Below, piece after piece: positions 19,767 through 30,674 of a stretch of DNA of 64,000 bases; the stretch's first letter is position 1, and each line of letters starts with the position of its first letter. The stretch comes from an uncultured Bacteroidales bacterium (GTDB lineage: Bacteria > Bacteroidota > Bacteroidia > Bacteroidales > FEN-979): positions 1 through 64,000 of the forward strand of contig CAIWTA010000246.1 in NCBI GenBank assembly GCA_903915465.1. The letters are read 5' to 3'. The notes beneath the pieces were generated by a model. The model worked only from the letters and a program-made list of their open reading frames with translations. It was not told the origin of the DNA and searched no databases. A program made the position numbers and the translations under genes.

Positions 19767-22018
19767 TACCGGATGACTAATTTTTCCGTTCGAAAAAAGT
19801 TATCCGATTCAAACCTTACCTGGTATATTCCCTTTGGTAAGTTTTTAAGATCGGCAGTCATCAGAAATTTCCCCGGTTCTTTTTGTGGCAGAATAAAAGT
19901 GGCAATTCTTTGTCCTACCAGGTTGGATATCGTAGTGGTAATTTCATGTTGGAATCCGGTGGCTTCTATAGTAAAAGCACCTGCATTCGGATTGGGATAG
20001 ATCTTTATTGAACCATTTCTGTAGGGTTCGCTGATTCCTGTACAGGCATTGAATGAGAAATGAACAAAGATGGAATCAATTGATATACAACCATGTTCAT
20101 TTGTAACCTGAACAAGATACCTTTGCACTTCATAGCCAATTCCTGTGCTTCCAACTTCGATGTATTGAGCTGTTTCACCATTTGACCAAAGATAAAAAGA
20201 TCCGGGATTTCCGGCATCCAGCCTTACCGTTGCATAAGTGCATACTGTGCTATCAAGTGGTCCCATATTAATATATGGAGAAAGATAGAGGTTCACATCA
20301 GTATAGCCTGTTGTATCCCCAATTGCCCCATCCTTCACATTAACTGAATAAATCGTATTTTCAGTTGGCCATACAAATGGATCAGATTCATTAGAAGTAA
20401 AACCCGGAGGATCACTTCTCCAGGTATATACATAATTACCTGTATTTCCACCGATTGCAGAAGTATGAAGTTGCGCAGAATCTCCAATGCATATCCAATT
20501 CGGAGTAGCGCTAGGTGACAAATGTAAACGTTCTCCGATAATAAAAACTACAACATTGGCCGGGTTTTTGCTAATGCATCCAGTTCCAAGATCGGACACG
20601 AAAAGCGAATATAACACAGTTTCAGTAAGGTTTGTAGTTTGAGCTGATTGAACATTCGCATTTAATAATTTATCAGCCGGCGACCATGTATAGAAATAAT
20701 TCCCTGAACCACCCGTTACAGAACCATCCAGAAAGACATAAGTACCATATTTTATGGTATCATTAACTCCGGCATCTGCTAATGGCAATTGATTAACGAT
20801 AACTGTGATGGTATTTGTGGATGAATTGTATCCGTCATTTACTGTAACCGTATAAGTTGATGTTTCTGTGGGCTGGACAGTTGGATTCTGTATTGTTGTA
20901 CTATCTCCATTTGGATAAACCCATTTATAAGTATAATTTCCGGCCCCACCTGAGCCTATCGCCTCTAATTGGGATGTTGCTCCCCGGCAAATCGTTGAAG
21001 GATTGGCAACTACCCCAACTCCAAGGGCACCGCCAGAAATGATTACAGTCATATTATCTTGTGAAACGCAACTTGCAGAATCATCTGTAACCTTCAATGT
21101 AAAGATTGTCGTAACAAAAAGATTCACTGTTGTCGGAGCAAGGATATTCGGATTCCCTAATTTTAATGCTGGTTCCCAATGATATTTATAAGAGCCACTG
21201 CCTCCGGTAGCTGAGCCATTCAACGTTGTATAAACCCCATTGGGTATCGTAATATCATTCCCGGCATTGGCAACAGGTTTAATAACGTACACGGTAGTAA
21301 TGGAAGAATCAACACTGGGTTGGCCTCCGACCATTATATTCAGATAATAATTTCCTGAGTTGATTGGCTGTGCGTTGGGAATTGTCGGGTTCTGCAGATA
21401 AGAGTGAAAATTATTTGGACCCGACCAGCGGTAACTTGCGTTTGCAATAGATTGAGCATTCAGTTGTAATGTCTGGCCGGCACAAATTGGTCCATTATTG
21501 GTGCATGCAGGTGGAAGAATTGAACAGTCGGTTGATCCGGTACCACCTGTCTGAGAGAAAATTACATTACAAGGAAGGTTGGAAAAATTCGTGATTATAA
21601 GGATATAATACTGACCGGTAACGCCGTTGGGGATTGTACAGGTTTCGGTAGGAGCTGGAGAATAGCTGCAACTTACTACCTTATCGCATGTCAGGCTGCT
21701 GCAAGCATTTTGGTCTGGATAAGGGCCCCAGCAACAAAAATCAATGTCATGTGCCGGCTCACTATGCATACCAATGATGATATTGCCTGAATTCTTTACT
21801 TTCATATAGTACCAGGCAGGATTTGGTCGGGTAGAGAGACAACTGTAACAGGGTCCTGACTGGCCGGCAGGAGCATTCACCCCAGCAGGGAAATTATATT
21901 GGGTTCCGGTGCAAAAAGGCAATGCCTTATCACAGGTTTTGTTTTGTCCGGGTATTTGAGAAAATCCTGTACCCACCAGAAAAAGTGACAAAACTATGAG
22001 GAAAAACAATTTTTTCAT
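19766..22018 (-). CDS. Secreted PKD-like repeat protein with T9SS type A sorting domain
   Basis: Signal peptide; repeated GSGNYFYTWSPADKL / SGSYKYHWEPA modules; C-term IYPNPNAGAFTIEATG...LPKGIYQVRFESDNFFRTEKLVIR. Confidence 0.88.
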   Translation of the reverse strand: MKKLFFLIVLSLFLVGTGFSQIPGQNKTCDKALPFCTGTQYNFPAGVNAPAGQSGPCYSCLSTRPNPAWYYMKVKNSGNIIIGMHSEPAHDIDFCCWGPYPDQNACSSLTCDKVVSCSYSPAPTETCTIPNGVTGQYYILIITNFSNLPCNVIFSQTGGTGSTDCSILPPACTNNGPICAGQTLQLNAQSIANASYRWSGPNNFHSYLQNPTIPNAQPINSGNYYLNIMVGGQPSVDSSITTVYVIKPVANAGNDITIPNGVYTTLNGSATGGSGSYKYHWEPALKLGNPNILAPTTVNLFVTTIFTLKVTDDSASCVSQDNMTVIISGGALGVGVVANPSTICRGATSQLEAIGSGGAGNYTYKWVYPNGDSTTIQNPTVQPTETSTYTVTVNDGYNSSTNTITVIVNQLPLADAGVNDTIKYGTYVFLDGSVTGGSGNYFYTWSPADKLLNANVQSAQTTNLTETVLYSLFVSDLGTGCISKNPANVVVFIIGERLHLSPSATPNWICIGDSAQLHTSAIGGNTGNYVYTWRSDPPGFTSNESDPFVWPTENTIYSVNVKDGAIGDTTGYTDVNLYLSPYINMGPLDSTVCTYATVRLDAGNPGSFYLWSNGETAQYIEVGSTGIGYEVQRYLVQVTNEHGCISIDSIFVHFSFNACTGISEPYRNGSIKIYPNPNAGAFTIEATGFQHEITTTISNLVGQRIATFILPQKEPGKFLMTADLKNLPKGIYQVRFESDNFFRTEKLVIR

Positions 22019-22033
22019 AAGAAGCTTTTGTCT

Positions 22034-22477
22034 TTACTTATACTTATCATTTTCGAGTAACCATTTTGCTTTTTGATCATCCGTAAGGGCATTGCTGCTT
22101 TTACTTGTCTGATCTTTCAAATTCTGCAATAAATTGTTAATTTCTTCCACAGAATTCATGGTGTCCGAGAGGAACCAGATTTTACTCTGCTTGAGATCGC
22201 CATCGATGTTTACAACTTTCCCATTCCGAAATACAAGCGATAAAAAAAACACTTTTTCGTATTTATCCTTCAATTTTGAAAAATCGACAAGAAAATAGTT
22301 ATTGGTGTTATCCTTAAGCACCTGAACAGAAAACTTGCCATTAAAATCAACATTCTCATATTTTTTGCGGAATACCGGATCCTGCGGATTGATTTCCAGG
22401 TTTTCCAAAGTCTGCGCACTGACAGCAAATCCTCCAAAGAGCAAGGCTATCATGAGTGAAAAGGAAAATGTCTTCAT
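22034..22477 (-). CDS. Hypothetical secreted protein
   Basis: Signal peptide MKTFSFSLMIALLFGGFAVSAQ; 147 aa; no recognised domain. Confidence 0.6.
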   Translation of the reverse strand: MKTFSFSLMIALLFGGFAVSAQTLENLEINPQDPVFRKKYENVDFNGKFSVQVLKDNTNNYFLVDFSKLKDKYEKVFFLSLVFRNGKVVNIDGDLKQSKIWFLSDTMNSVEEINNLLQNLKDQTSKSSNALTDDQKAKWLLENDKYK

Positions 22478-22575
22478 ATATAATATCCTGATAAACGGTT
22501 CTTTGTAAATTATGAATACTCCAAAGTTACGAAAAAAAACTCAATAATAAATACAGGGTTACCGATTCCATGGAT

Positions 22576-23295
22576 TTACCACCCTGATGCAAGAATGTCA
22601 ATTACATGTATCGTCTTAATAGGCAACGCGTGTTTGTCGATATAAGCCTGTTGATGCATTAGGCAGGATGAATCAGTAGAAACAATATATTCAGCACCGG
22701 TTGCCAATGCATTTTTTACCTTTTGTTCTGCCATGGCAGTGGAGATGGGTTCAAATTTCACAGAAAAAGTACCACCAAAACCGCAACAAACGTCATTGTT
22801 TTTCATTTCACGTAAATCCAGTCCTTTAACTTTCCCCAGCAATGTGCGCGGCTCGTCTTTAAGACCGTATTCGCGCAGGGCAGCACATGAATCATGAAAC
22901 GTAACAACATGATTAAATTCGGCACCCACATCATCCACTTTAAGCACGTTTACAAGAAAATCCGTAAATTCAGTCAGGTTTTTTTTCAGTTGTTTGTATT
23001 CATAGTGCAATGCTGTATTATGGAACAACCATGGGTAATAATTTCGTACCATCCCGGCACATGAAGCAGAAGGACTGATCACCGGCCTGTCATTTGAAAA
23101 ATCTTTAATAAACTTCTCTCCCATCTGCTTGGCTTCATCCCAAAAACCACTGTTGAAGGCAATTTGGCCACAACAAGTTTGGTCCCCGTTATAATGCACA
23201 TCCACTCCAAGTTTTTCAAGGATCTTCACCATATTCATCCCCGTTTGGGGATAGATCTGGTCAACAAAACAAGGAATAAAAATGTCTACAAGCAT
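22576..23295 (-). CDS. (Fe-S)-binding protein, LutA/YkgE-like (CCG-domain)
   Basis: FIPCFVDQIYPQTGMNMVKILEKLG, TCCGQIAFNSG, HDSCAALREYG, CCGFGGTFSVKF, CCG-type motifs. Confidence 0.9.
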   Translation of the reverse strand: MLVDIFIPCFVDQIYPQTGMNMVKILEKLGVDVHYNGDQTCCGQIAFNSGFWDEAKQMGEKFIKDFSNDRPVISPSASCAGMVRNYYPWLFHNTALHYEYKQLKKNLTEFTDFLVNVLKVDDVGAEFNHVVTFHDSCAALREYGLKDEPRTLLGKVKGLDLREMKNNDVCCGFGGTFSVKFEPISTAMAEQKVKNALATGAEYIVSTDSSCLMHQQAYIDKHALPIKTIHVIDILASGW

Positions 23296-23433
23296 GGGCA
23301 GCGAAAAAAACTAACAATGAATAAAAAAGATTTTTTCCAAAATTAGGGATTTGTTCAATCACTTCCATCATGTTTGTACCATATTTTTTAGACAGTTCCA
23401 TCCAGAAAACGTTGCCTGTTAAGTACAATTAAT

Positions 23434-24693
23434 TCAGGTTATTTCAAATCCCAGGGTTTTTAAGTCAGTCCAGAACCCCGGATAAGATTTTGCAACAACT
23501 TCCGGTGATTCGATAAAGACTTCTCCGGACCTGATTGCCAATGGGGCAAAAGTCATTGCCATCCGGTGATCATCATAAGTTTTGAAGCGAATACCGGGAG
23601 GTAGATTTATATTGGTACGAATAAGTTCAATTTTGGAAAAAAAATCACCTTCCAGGTTCGTTTCAATGGTAATACCCATTTTTGCATACTCGTTTTTCAG
23701 TGCCAGGATCCGGTCTGTTTCTTTGATTTTCAAACTTTTAAGTCCTTCAAATTTCCCATGCATCCCAAGCACAGCACACGTAGTTATCACAGAAGGAGCA
23801 ATATCAGGAAAGTCGGAAAAATTAAATGAACAGTTTTCACGTCTTTCAGGTGATTTTACCAAACGGATGCCCGATTCAAGGAACTCAGTATGAACGCCAA
23901 AACACTTGTAAAGGTCAACCAGAACTGAATCTCCCTGTAAGCTGTCTTTTTTCAATCCGGCCAGAAAAAGATCCACATCTTCTGCAAGTGCGGCAGCTTC
24001 ATACCAGAAAGCAGCGGCCGACCAATCTGCTTCGACACAGTACTCATGTGGCTGATAATTACATGCAGGAATTTTTAAATAACTTCTCTCATGCACCACT
24101 TTCACACCAAAATCTTCCAATAACCGGATTGTCATGTTCACATAAGGATACGAAACAGGTTGCCCGCTTAGGTGAAGAACCATCCCACCTGGAATTTTTG
24201 GTGCAATCATCATCAAGGCAGAAACGAACTGGCTGCTGATACCGGGATCCACAACAATCTCTCCGCCTTTCAATATCCTGCCATTGATCAACAAAGGAGG
24301 AAAGCCCAGGGATCCTAAAAATTCAATGGATGCACCGAGAGGTTTTAATGCATCAACAAGAATTCCAATCGGTCGTTGTTTCATCCGGGCATTCCCCGTA
24401 AGGACCCATTTCCCCGGAAGCATCGCAAGAAATGCGGTTAGAAATCTCATCGCTGTTCCTGCATTTCCCGTATTCAATTCCGTCAATCCTTTTTTATTCT
24501 GGCTTGATTTGACCGTATTCAGGAGTTTTCCCAAGAGAATAGTATCTTCGGATTCTGATAACTTGGTTATCGTAAAATCCTCAGTTGACAAGGCCCGCAT
24601 GATCAGCAAACGGTTGCTGATACTTTTGGAAGCAGGTAACTGCAGCGTTCCCCTTAATTGCTTATCCAACTTCCGTATTTTGATCACATTCAT
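23434..24693 (-). CDS. aroA: 3-phosphoshikimate 1-carboxyvinyltransferase
   Basis: LPASKSISNRLLIMRAL, ELNTGNAGTAMRFLTAFLA, KETDRILAL, DDHRMAMTFA; start reassigned to ATG 24693 to avoid the aroB overlap. Confidence 0.95.
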   Translation of the reverse strand: MNVIKIRKLDKQLRGTLQLPASKSISNRLLIMRALSTEDFTITKLSESEDTILLGKLLNTVKSSQNKKGLTELNTGNAGTAMRFLTAFLAMLPGKWVLTGNARMKQRPIGILVDALKPLGASIEFLGSLGFPPLLINGRILKGGEIVVDPGISSQFVSALMMIAPKIPGGMVLHLSGQPVSYPYVNMTIRLLEDFGVKVVHERSYLKIPACNYQPHEYCVEADWSAAAFWYEAAALAEDVDLFLAGLKKDSLQGDSVLVDLYKCFGVHTEFLESGIRLVKSPERRENCSFNFSDFPDIAPSVITTCAVLGMHGKFEGLKSLKIKETDRILALKNEYAKMGITIETNLEGDFFSKIELIRTNINLPPGIRFKTYDDHRMAMTFAPLAIRSGEVFIESPEVVAKSYPGFWTDLKTLGFEIT

Positions 24694-24697
24694 AAAA

Positions 24698-25816
24698 TCA
24701 ATGTTTGGCGTTGATCTGGCGATAGAATTCAAGAGAATCCAAGATCGAACTTTTGTCGCAAAGTTGGTTTATTACAGCCTTCCCCGGGCTTTTCAGGAGC
24801 GTAAATTTCAGTCCTCCGGGGCTCATTTTTTTATCCTGATTCATATATCTGAGGATTTCCGGGATATCCTTATCCGACAAGGGATAATAACCAAAAGTAG
24901 AAAGAAATAACCTGGAGATCTGAGCAAAGTCATTTTCTGTAAGCCCGCAATAGCGCACAGAAAGATAACTTTCACAAAGAATTCCCATTGATACCGCCCA
25001 TCCGTGCGAAATGGGTTTATGACATTCCTGATAAGAAAGGGCTTCAAAAGCATGACCAAAAGTGTGCCCAAAGTTCAGTATGGCACGTTCCTTCTTATCA
25101 AAAAAATCCATTTCTACAAGTTTACACTTGATGCTTATAGATCTTGCAATAAGTTCTTCCCATACCTTTTCATCAAAAGATGTGGCAAGTAACTGATTGA
25201 ATGTGAGCGAATTCAGATATTCACAAAGCGATAGATCAGCCACGAGGGCAATTTTGAAAATTTCTGCAAAGCCACTGAGAAGATTAGAATTATCAAGTGT
25301 TTTAAGAAATCTCGGAAAAATGAAAGTTGCAACAGGGAGATAAAATGACCCTACTATATTTTTGATCGATTGAAGATTGATGGCTGTTTTTCCACCGATG
25401 GCGGCATCCGCCATGGCCATTAGTGTTGTGGGAACATTGATGAAAGGTATTCCTCTTTTATAGGTTGAGGCAACGAATCCTCCAAGGTCGGACACAACAC
25501 CCCCGCCAAGGTTGATCAATATGCTATCCCGTTCAGCTTCTCCGGATGATAATTTATTCCACAATAAAAAAGCGGCTTCAGTTGTTTTGCTTGTTTCACC
25601 GGGACTGATTCTCAGGATTTCAGGATGCTGAAGCCCGGGCAATTTGGATAAAAAGACAGGCAGGCAAAACCGTTCAGTGCAGTCATCGACCAGAATGAAA
25701 GTCTTCTGCGATTTTTCCTGCATTTTCACGATGAGGTCATTCAATGAAACCCATGCTGATTCGCCTGAAAAAATTGTGCTGGTTTTGGTTTCAGTGACTT
25801 TTATTGGAAATTGCAT
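24698..25816 (-). CDS. aroB: 3-dehydroquinate synthase
   Basis: NLGGGVVSDLGGFVASTYKRGIPFINVPTTLMAMADAAIGGKTAIN; NFGHTFGHAFE. Confidence 0.96.
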   Translation of the reverse strand: MQFPIKVTETKTSTIFSGESAWVSLNDLIVKMQEKSQKTFILVDDCTERFCLPVFLSKLPGLQHPEILRISPGETSKTTEAAFLLWNKLSSGEAERDSILINLGGGVVSDLGGFVASTYKRGIPFINVPTTLMAMADAAIGGKTAINLQSIKNIVGSFYLPVATFIFPRFLKTLDNSNLLSGFAEIFKIALVADLSLCEYLNSLTFNQLLATSFDEKVWEELIARSISIKCKLVEMDFFDKKERAILNFGHTFGHAFEALSYQECHKPISHGWAVSMGILCESYLSVRYCGLTENDFAQISRLFLSTFGYYPLSDKDIPEILRYMNQDKKMSPGGLKFTLLKSPGKAVINQLCDKSSILDSLEFYRQINAKH

Positions 25817-25834
25817 AAAAACGGGTTCTCAGTA

Positions 25835-27046
25835 TTAATGGAACGCTGCCATAAGTAGGTCGATATCCTGGAATGGAAGGTTAAAATATTTGCTGATGAA
25901 CGGGTTGGTGATAGTTCCGTTATAGAGATAAACGCCCTGACGGACGCCATGATTCATTTTAAGAAAATTTTCCACACCGCCATCGGTTCCGATCTGCAAA
26001 AGAATCGGAACAAAGATATTGCTGAGCGCCTGGCTTGCCGTGTGCGGAACCTTTGAAGGAATATTGGGTACACAATAATGGGTAACACCATGTACTTTAT
26101 ACACCGGATTTTTATGGGTAGTCGGACGGGAAGTTTCGAAACATCCGCCCTGATCAATGCTGACATCAATTATGACAGATCCTTCCTTCATTTCACGAAC
26201 CATATCTTCCATTATCAGACAAGGCGATTTCCCGTCCTTCGAATGAACCGCACCAATAACCAGGTCGGCGGTTTTCATAGATTCTACTAACACCTTCGGG
26301 TGCAGAATGGAAGTAAAGACGCGTACACCCAGGTTATTTTGCAATCTCCTGAGCCGGTAAACTTCATTGTCAAAGACCTTCACGAGTGCTCCCAGACCCA
26401 TTGCGGATCTTGCTGCATACTCGCCAACTGTTCCGGCGCCTATGATAACAACTTCTGAAGGTCTTATCCCGGTGAAGCCGCCAAACATCTTACCTCTGCC
26501 AGATTCAGGATCAGCCAGGTATTCGGCTGCGATAAAAATAGATGTACTTCCGGCGATCTCGCTCATGGCACGAATCACCGGGAAAGTATTGGACTTATCC
26601 TGCATAAACTCAAATGCAATGGCTGTTATCCGTTTTTGCATCAGTCTGCGAAAATACTCCTCTCTCTGAACCCCAAGGCGGATGGCGGAAATTATTGCTT
26701 GCTTGGGTTTAAGCAGGTTTATTTCATCACTTGTGAGGGGAGAAACTTTGAGTACCATTTCAGATTTGAAAATTTCTTCCGGTGACTGAACGATTTGTCC
26801 TCCCGCTTCGCTGTATTCATGATCTGAGAAATGCGCAGCCTGCCCTGCTCCTGATTCGATCAGAACCTGGTGACCCTGACGGGAAAGTAATCCGACTCCG
26901 TCTGGAACCAGAATTACCCTGTTCTCCTGGAAAAATGTCTCTTTGGGAACGCCGATAGTCAGTTTGCTTTTCTGCCTGCCAAGCTCCAGTGTTTCCTCCT
27001 GCGGCATACGAAATTCAGCATATTTGGATTTCTGTTCTTCCATCAC
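25835..27046 (-). CDS. ald: Alanine dehydrogenase
   Basis: IGVPKETFFQENRVILVPDGVGLL, VVIIGAGTVGEYAARSAMGLGALVKVFDNEVYRL, VIIDVSIDQGGCFETSRPTTH. Confidence 0.93.
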   Translation of the reverse strand: MMEEQKSKYAEFRMPQEETLELGRQKSKLTIGVPKETFFQENRVILVPDGVGLLSRQGHQVLIESGAGQAAHFSDHEYSEAGGQIVQSPEEIFKSEMVLKVSPLTSDEINLLKPKQAIISAIRLGVQREEYFRRLMQKRITAIAFEFMQDKSNTFPVIRAMSEIAGSTSIFIAAEYLADPESGRGKMFGGFTGIRPSEVVIIGAGTVGEYAARSAMGLGALVKVFDNEVYRLRRLQNNLGVRVFTSILHPKVLVESMKTADLVIGAVHSKDGKSPCLIMEDMVREMKEGSVIIDVSIDQGGCFETSRPTTHKNPVYKVHGVTHYCVPNIPSKVPHTASQALSNIFVPILLQIGTDGGVENFLKMNHGVRQGVYLYNGTITNPFISKYFNLPFQDIDLLMAAFH

Positions 27047-27227
27047 ACGAAATTTTATACGAATTTACGGAAAAAAATTGTGACGCATCGAATCAGGATA
27101 TACGAAAAATACGTTCCTATGGATTCCAAATTATACAAATGACCTGACACCTGTTTCGTCGGTTGTGAGATGGAAAAAATCATATGGAATCGTTTAGGGG
27201 ATTGCGAAAAATTACGTTTCCGGGCTA

Positions 27228-27641
27228 TTAGAATTCGATTAACCGGGTTCCATCATTTTGAGCTACTTCCATCCTCACTTTTATTACTTCTTCCGGCAAC
27301 AACTCTTCCATCAACTCCGGCCATTCAATTAAACAATAGGATCCGGAATAAAGATATTCTTCGTATCCAAGATCAAAAACTTCCTCTGATTTTTTGATGC
27401 GATAAAAATCGAAATGGAAAACTGATTCTCCTGCAGTTCTTTTGTATTCATTGATGATAGCGAAGGAAGGACTTTGAACAATGTCGACAACACCCAATTC
27501 CCTGCAGATTGCTTGAATGAATGTTGTCTTTCCGGCACCCATTTTGCCAAAAAAAGCAAAAACCCTGGCGACCGGAAACGATTTTAAAAGTTTCGCAGCA
27601 GCAGGTTGAAGATCTGATACGGTTTTACACCTGACAGTCAA
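27228..27641 (-). CDS. tsaE: tRNA t6A biosynthesis ATPase TsaE
   Basis: GKMGAGKTTFIQAICRELGV; HFDFYRIKKSEEVFDLGYEEYLYSGSYCLIEWPE. Confidence 0.93.
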   Translation of the reverse strand: MTVRCKTVSDLQPAAAKLLKSFPVARVFAFFGKMGAGKTTFIQAICRELGVVDIVQSPSFAIINEYKRTAGESVFHFDFYRIKKSEEVFDLGYEEYLYSGSYCLIEWPELMEELLPEEVIKVRMEVAQNDGTRLIEF

Positions 27642-27684
27642 AAAAGATCAAATAAAGATGATGAATAATAACCCCGAAAATACA

Positions 27685-29238
27685 CTATTTGCGTTTCAGC
27701 ACTGCGAACGGTATCATAACTTCTTCCATGGAAATTCCTCCATGTTGAAAAGTATTTTTGTAATAATTCACGTAGTAGTTGTAGTTGTTGGGATAGGCGA
27801 AGAAATCATTGCTTTTACAAAATACATAGTTAGAGCTGACATTTGTCCTCGGCAGAAAAGCGTCAGCAGGATTCCTGATTTCAAAGACCTGATTGTTCTC
27901 GAACTTTAAGGCTTTCCCGGTTTTATAGCGAAGGTTGGCATTTGTATTCTTGTCACCCAGAATCTTCACCGGGTTATCAACCCGGATTGATCCGTGGTCG
28001 GTTGTGATCACAACGTTTACATCTTTCTCTGCTAAAAATTTAAAAATGTCAAGTAAAGGAGAATGTTGAAACCACGACATGGTAAGGGAACGGTAGGCTT
28101 TTTCATCATCGGCCAATTCGCGGATGATTTCCATTTCGGTACGGGCATGAGAAAGCATATCTACAAAGTTGTAGACGATGAAATTTAACTTATTTACCAT
28201 CAGATTTGGCAATGATTCAACCAATTTCCTTCCATAGGTCATGTTGAGAACCTTATAATAGGAATATTTAATATCCTTTCCATAACGTCTCAAAAGTTCA
28301 CCAAGTAATTCTCCTTCATAATTGTTCTTGGAACCTTCTTCATCTTCACTCACCCAATATTTCGGATATTTTTTTTCAATCTCCGTAGGCAGGAGTCCGG
28401 AAAATATCGAATTCCGCGCATATTGCGTTGTAGTGGGCAGGATACTGTAATAAATTTCATCTTTTTCCGTCCTGAAATAATCTTCCAGAACGGATTGCAT
28501 CACTTTCCATTGATCGTATCGAAGGTTATCAATCAGGATGACGAATAAAGGGCGATCTTCTGACAACAACGGAAAAACCTTCTCTTTCACCAGGTTATGG
28601 GATTGAACAGGGTGATCCTGAACCTTGCTATGAATCCAATCGAGGTAGTTCCTTTCAATAAATTTTGTAAACACCTGGTTTGCTTCATCCTTTTGCATCT
28701 TCAGAATTTGTGCCATGCCTTCATCCTGTGATTTTTCTAATTTCAACTCCCAGTATGTCAACTTCTTGTAAACCTCGGTCCATTCCTGATATGTCAATTT
28801 TGGACTAATCTCCATCCCGATGCTCCGAAATTCCTGCTGATACTGATGTGTAGTCTTTTCGCTGATCAGTTTTTTATTTTCCAGATTTTTCTTCAGGCAA
28901 AGGAGGATTTGATTAGGATTTACGGGTTTAATAAGGTAATCAGAAATATTTGACCCAATGGCATCTTCCATGATGGTTTCTTCCTCGCTTTTTGTGATCA
29001 TCACCACGGGAAGGTTTGGGGAAATCGCTTTCAATTTCATGAGCGTTTCAATTCCGGATAAGCCTGGCATCTGTTCATCCAAAAACACAATATCCAGATT
29101 CCGTTGCTTTACTATTTCAAGTGCCTCATGCCCGTTATTGGAAGTTACAACATCGTATCCTTTATCCTTTAGAAAAATGATATGGGGTTTCAGCAGGTCG
29201 ATTTCATCATCCACCCATAATATCGTCGTTTTTTCCAT
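27685..29238 (-). CDS. porX: PorX-like response regulator with alkaline phosphatase/PglZ domain (T9SS regulation)
   Basis: Receiver domain ILWVDDEIDLLKPHIIFLKDKGYDV...DIVFLDEQMPGLSG; C-terminal phosphatase motifs FVILIDNLRYDQW and VVITTDHGSIRVDNPVK. Confidence 0.92.
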   Translation of the reverse strand: MEKTTILWVDDEIDLLKPHIIFLKDKGYDVVTSNNGHEALEIVKQRNLDIVFLDEQMPGLSGIETLMKLKAISPNLPVVMITKSEEETIMEDAIGSNISDYLIKPVNPNQILLCLKKNLENKKLISEKTTHQYQQEFRSIGMEISPKLTYQEWTEVYKKLTYWELKLEKSQDEGMAQILKMQKDEANQVFTKFIERNYLDWIHSKVQDHPVQSHNLVKEKVFPLLSEDRPLFVILIDNLRYDQWKVMQSVLEDYFRTEKDEIYYSILPTTTQYARNSIFSGLLPTEIEKKYPKYWVSEDEEGSKNNYEGELLGELLRRYGKDIKYSYYKVLNMTYGRKLVESLPNLMVNKLNFIVYNFVDMLSHARTEMEIIRELADDEKAYRSLTMSWFQHSPLLDIFKFLAEKDVNVVITTDHGSIRVDNPVKILGDKNTNANLRYKTGKALKFENNQVFEIRNPADAFLPRTNVSSNYVFCKSNDFFAYPNNYNYYVNYYKNTFQHGGISMEEVMIPFAVLKRK

Positions 29239-29335
29239 AATCCACAGTTTGCTTTACTTATAAATGTCGTAATATTGCTTTTATTGTTTGATTGACATCT
29301 TTTTATCATCTTTTAACATACTTAAACATAAAACG

Positions 29336-30580
29336 GTGAAGACGAACGGGAGAAATAAGCGTAAGATAATCAGCGATCCGGTTTATGGGCTGATCACCAT
29401 CCCTAACGATCTCATTTTTGATCTCATTGAACACCCTTGGTTTCAGCGATTGCGAAGGATTATGCAACTGGGCTTGACGCATTATGTCTATCCATCGGCC
29501 ATGCATACACGATTTCAACATGCTCTGGGAAGTATGCACCTGATGATGCAGGCAATAGAAATACTCAGGTCGAAAGACCATGTCATTACGCGCGAGGAAG
29601 AGGAAGGGGTTCTTACGGCTGTCCTTCTTCATGATATCGGCCATGGTCCTTTTTCCCATACGCTCGAGCTGTCGATTGTGCAGGGTTTATCGCACGAAGA
29701 TCTTTCCCTTCTCATGATCGACCAGCTAAATCTGGCATTCAACCACAGGTTTGATCTTGCAACCAGTATTTTCCGGGATGATTATCCCAAACGATTTCTG
29801 CGGCAGCTTGTTTCCAGTCAGCTCGACATGGACCGGCTGGATTACCTTTCGCGCGACAGTTTTTTCACAGGAGTAGCAGAAGGTGTGATCAATACTGACC
29901 GTATCATAAAAATGCTGACAGTTGTAAATGATGAACTGGTAGTGGAAGCCAAAGGAATTTACTCCATCGAAAAGTTCATTATTGCACGCCGGCTGATGTA
30001 CTGGCAGGTTTACCTTCACAAAACAGTTGTCGCCGCTGAATATATGATGATCAATATTCTGAGAAGAGCAAAATTCCTGGTCTCTGAAGGAACCACGTTA
30101 TTTATGACGCCACCTCTGACCGCTTTCCTGTCGAGGGAAATCTCAGTTACTAATTTTCTGGAAAATGAGAATGGATTAGAACAATTCGCCCGATTGGATG
30201 ATTATGATATCATTTCCTGTATTAAAATCTGGATGGAGCATCCCGATAAGATACTTTCTTACTTATGTAAAAATATTATCGACCGGCATCTATACAAAGT
30301 CATGATCCAGAATGATCCTTTTGATCCGCTACTTGTGGAAGAAATACGGGCAAAGGTCATCCGGCAATTTGGATTGAAAGAAACGGATGCAGATTATTTT
30401 GTTGTGCAGGGTTCGGTTACGAATAATGCCTATAATCCTGTCCAGGATAAGATCAGGATTCTTTTTACCAATAATGAACTGATTGATGTTTCAGATGCTT
30501 CTGACAATCTGAACATTTCGGTGTTATCTTCACCGGTAAGTAAACATCTTCTTTGTCTCCCTAAGGAAATGGCGCTTTGA
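29336..30580 (+). CDS. HD domain-containing phosphohydrolase (dGTPase-like)
   Basis: DPVYGLITIPNDLIFDLIEHPWFQRLRRIMQLGLTHYVYPSAMHTRFQHALG; LLHDIGHGPFSHTLE; start codon uncertain (29288 TTG or 29336 GTG). Confidence 0.88.
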   Translation: MKTNGRNKRKIISDPVYGLITIPNDLIFDLIEHPWFQRLRRIMQLGLTHYVYPSAMHTRFQHALGSMHLMMQAIEILRSKDHVITREEEEGVLTAVLLHDIGHGPFSHTLELSIVQGLSHEDLSLLMIDQLNLAFNHRFDLATSIFRDDYPKRFLRQLVSSQLDMDRLDYLSRDSFFTGVAEGVINTDRIIKMLTVVNDELVVEAKGIYSIEKFIIARRLMYWQVYLHKTVVAAEYMMINILRRAKFLVSEGTTLFMTPPLTAFLSREISVTNFLENENGLEQFARLDDYDIISCIKIWMEHPDKILSYLCKNIIDRHLYKVMIQNDPFDPLLVEEIRAKVIRQFGLKETDADYFVVQGSVTNNAYNPVQDKIRILFTNNELIDVSDASDNLNISVLSSPVSKHLLCLPKEMAL

Positions 30581-30674
30581 AAGAGTAAGGCTTGAAAATA
30601 TTTTAATCCTCTCTTCCGGAAAAAATTGGTAAATTGCACCCCTTTATCAATCAGCATTAATATACAAAGATCAA

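Noticed and set aside
24284-24910. 208-aa plus-strand ORF inside aroA/aroB
   Set aside because: Antisense to two confidently identified housekeeping genes; no recognisable domain.
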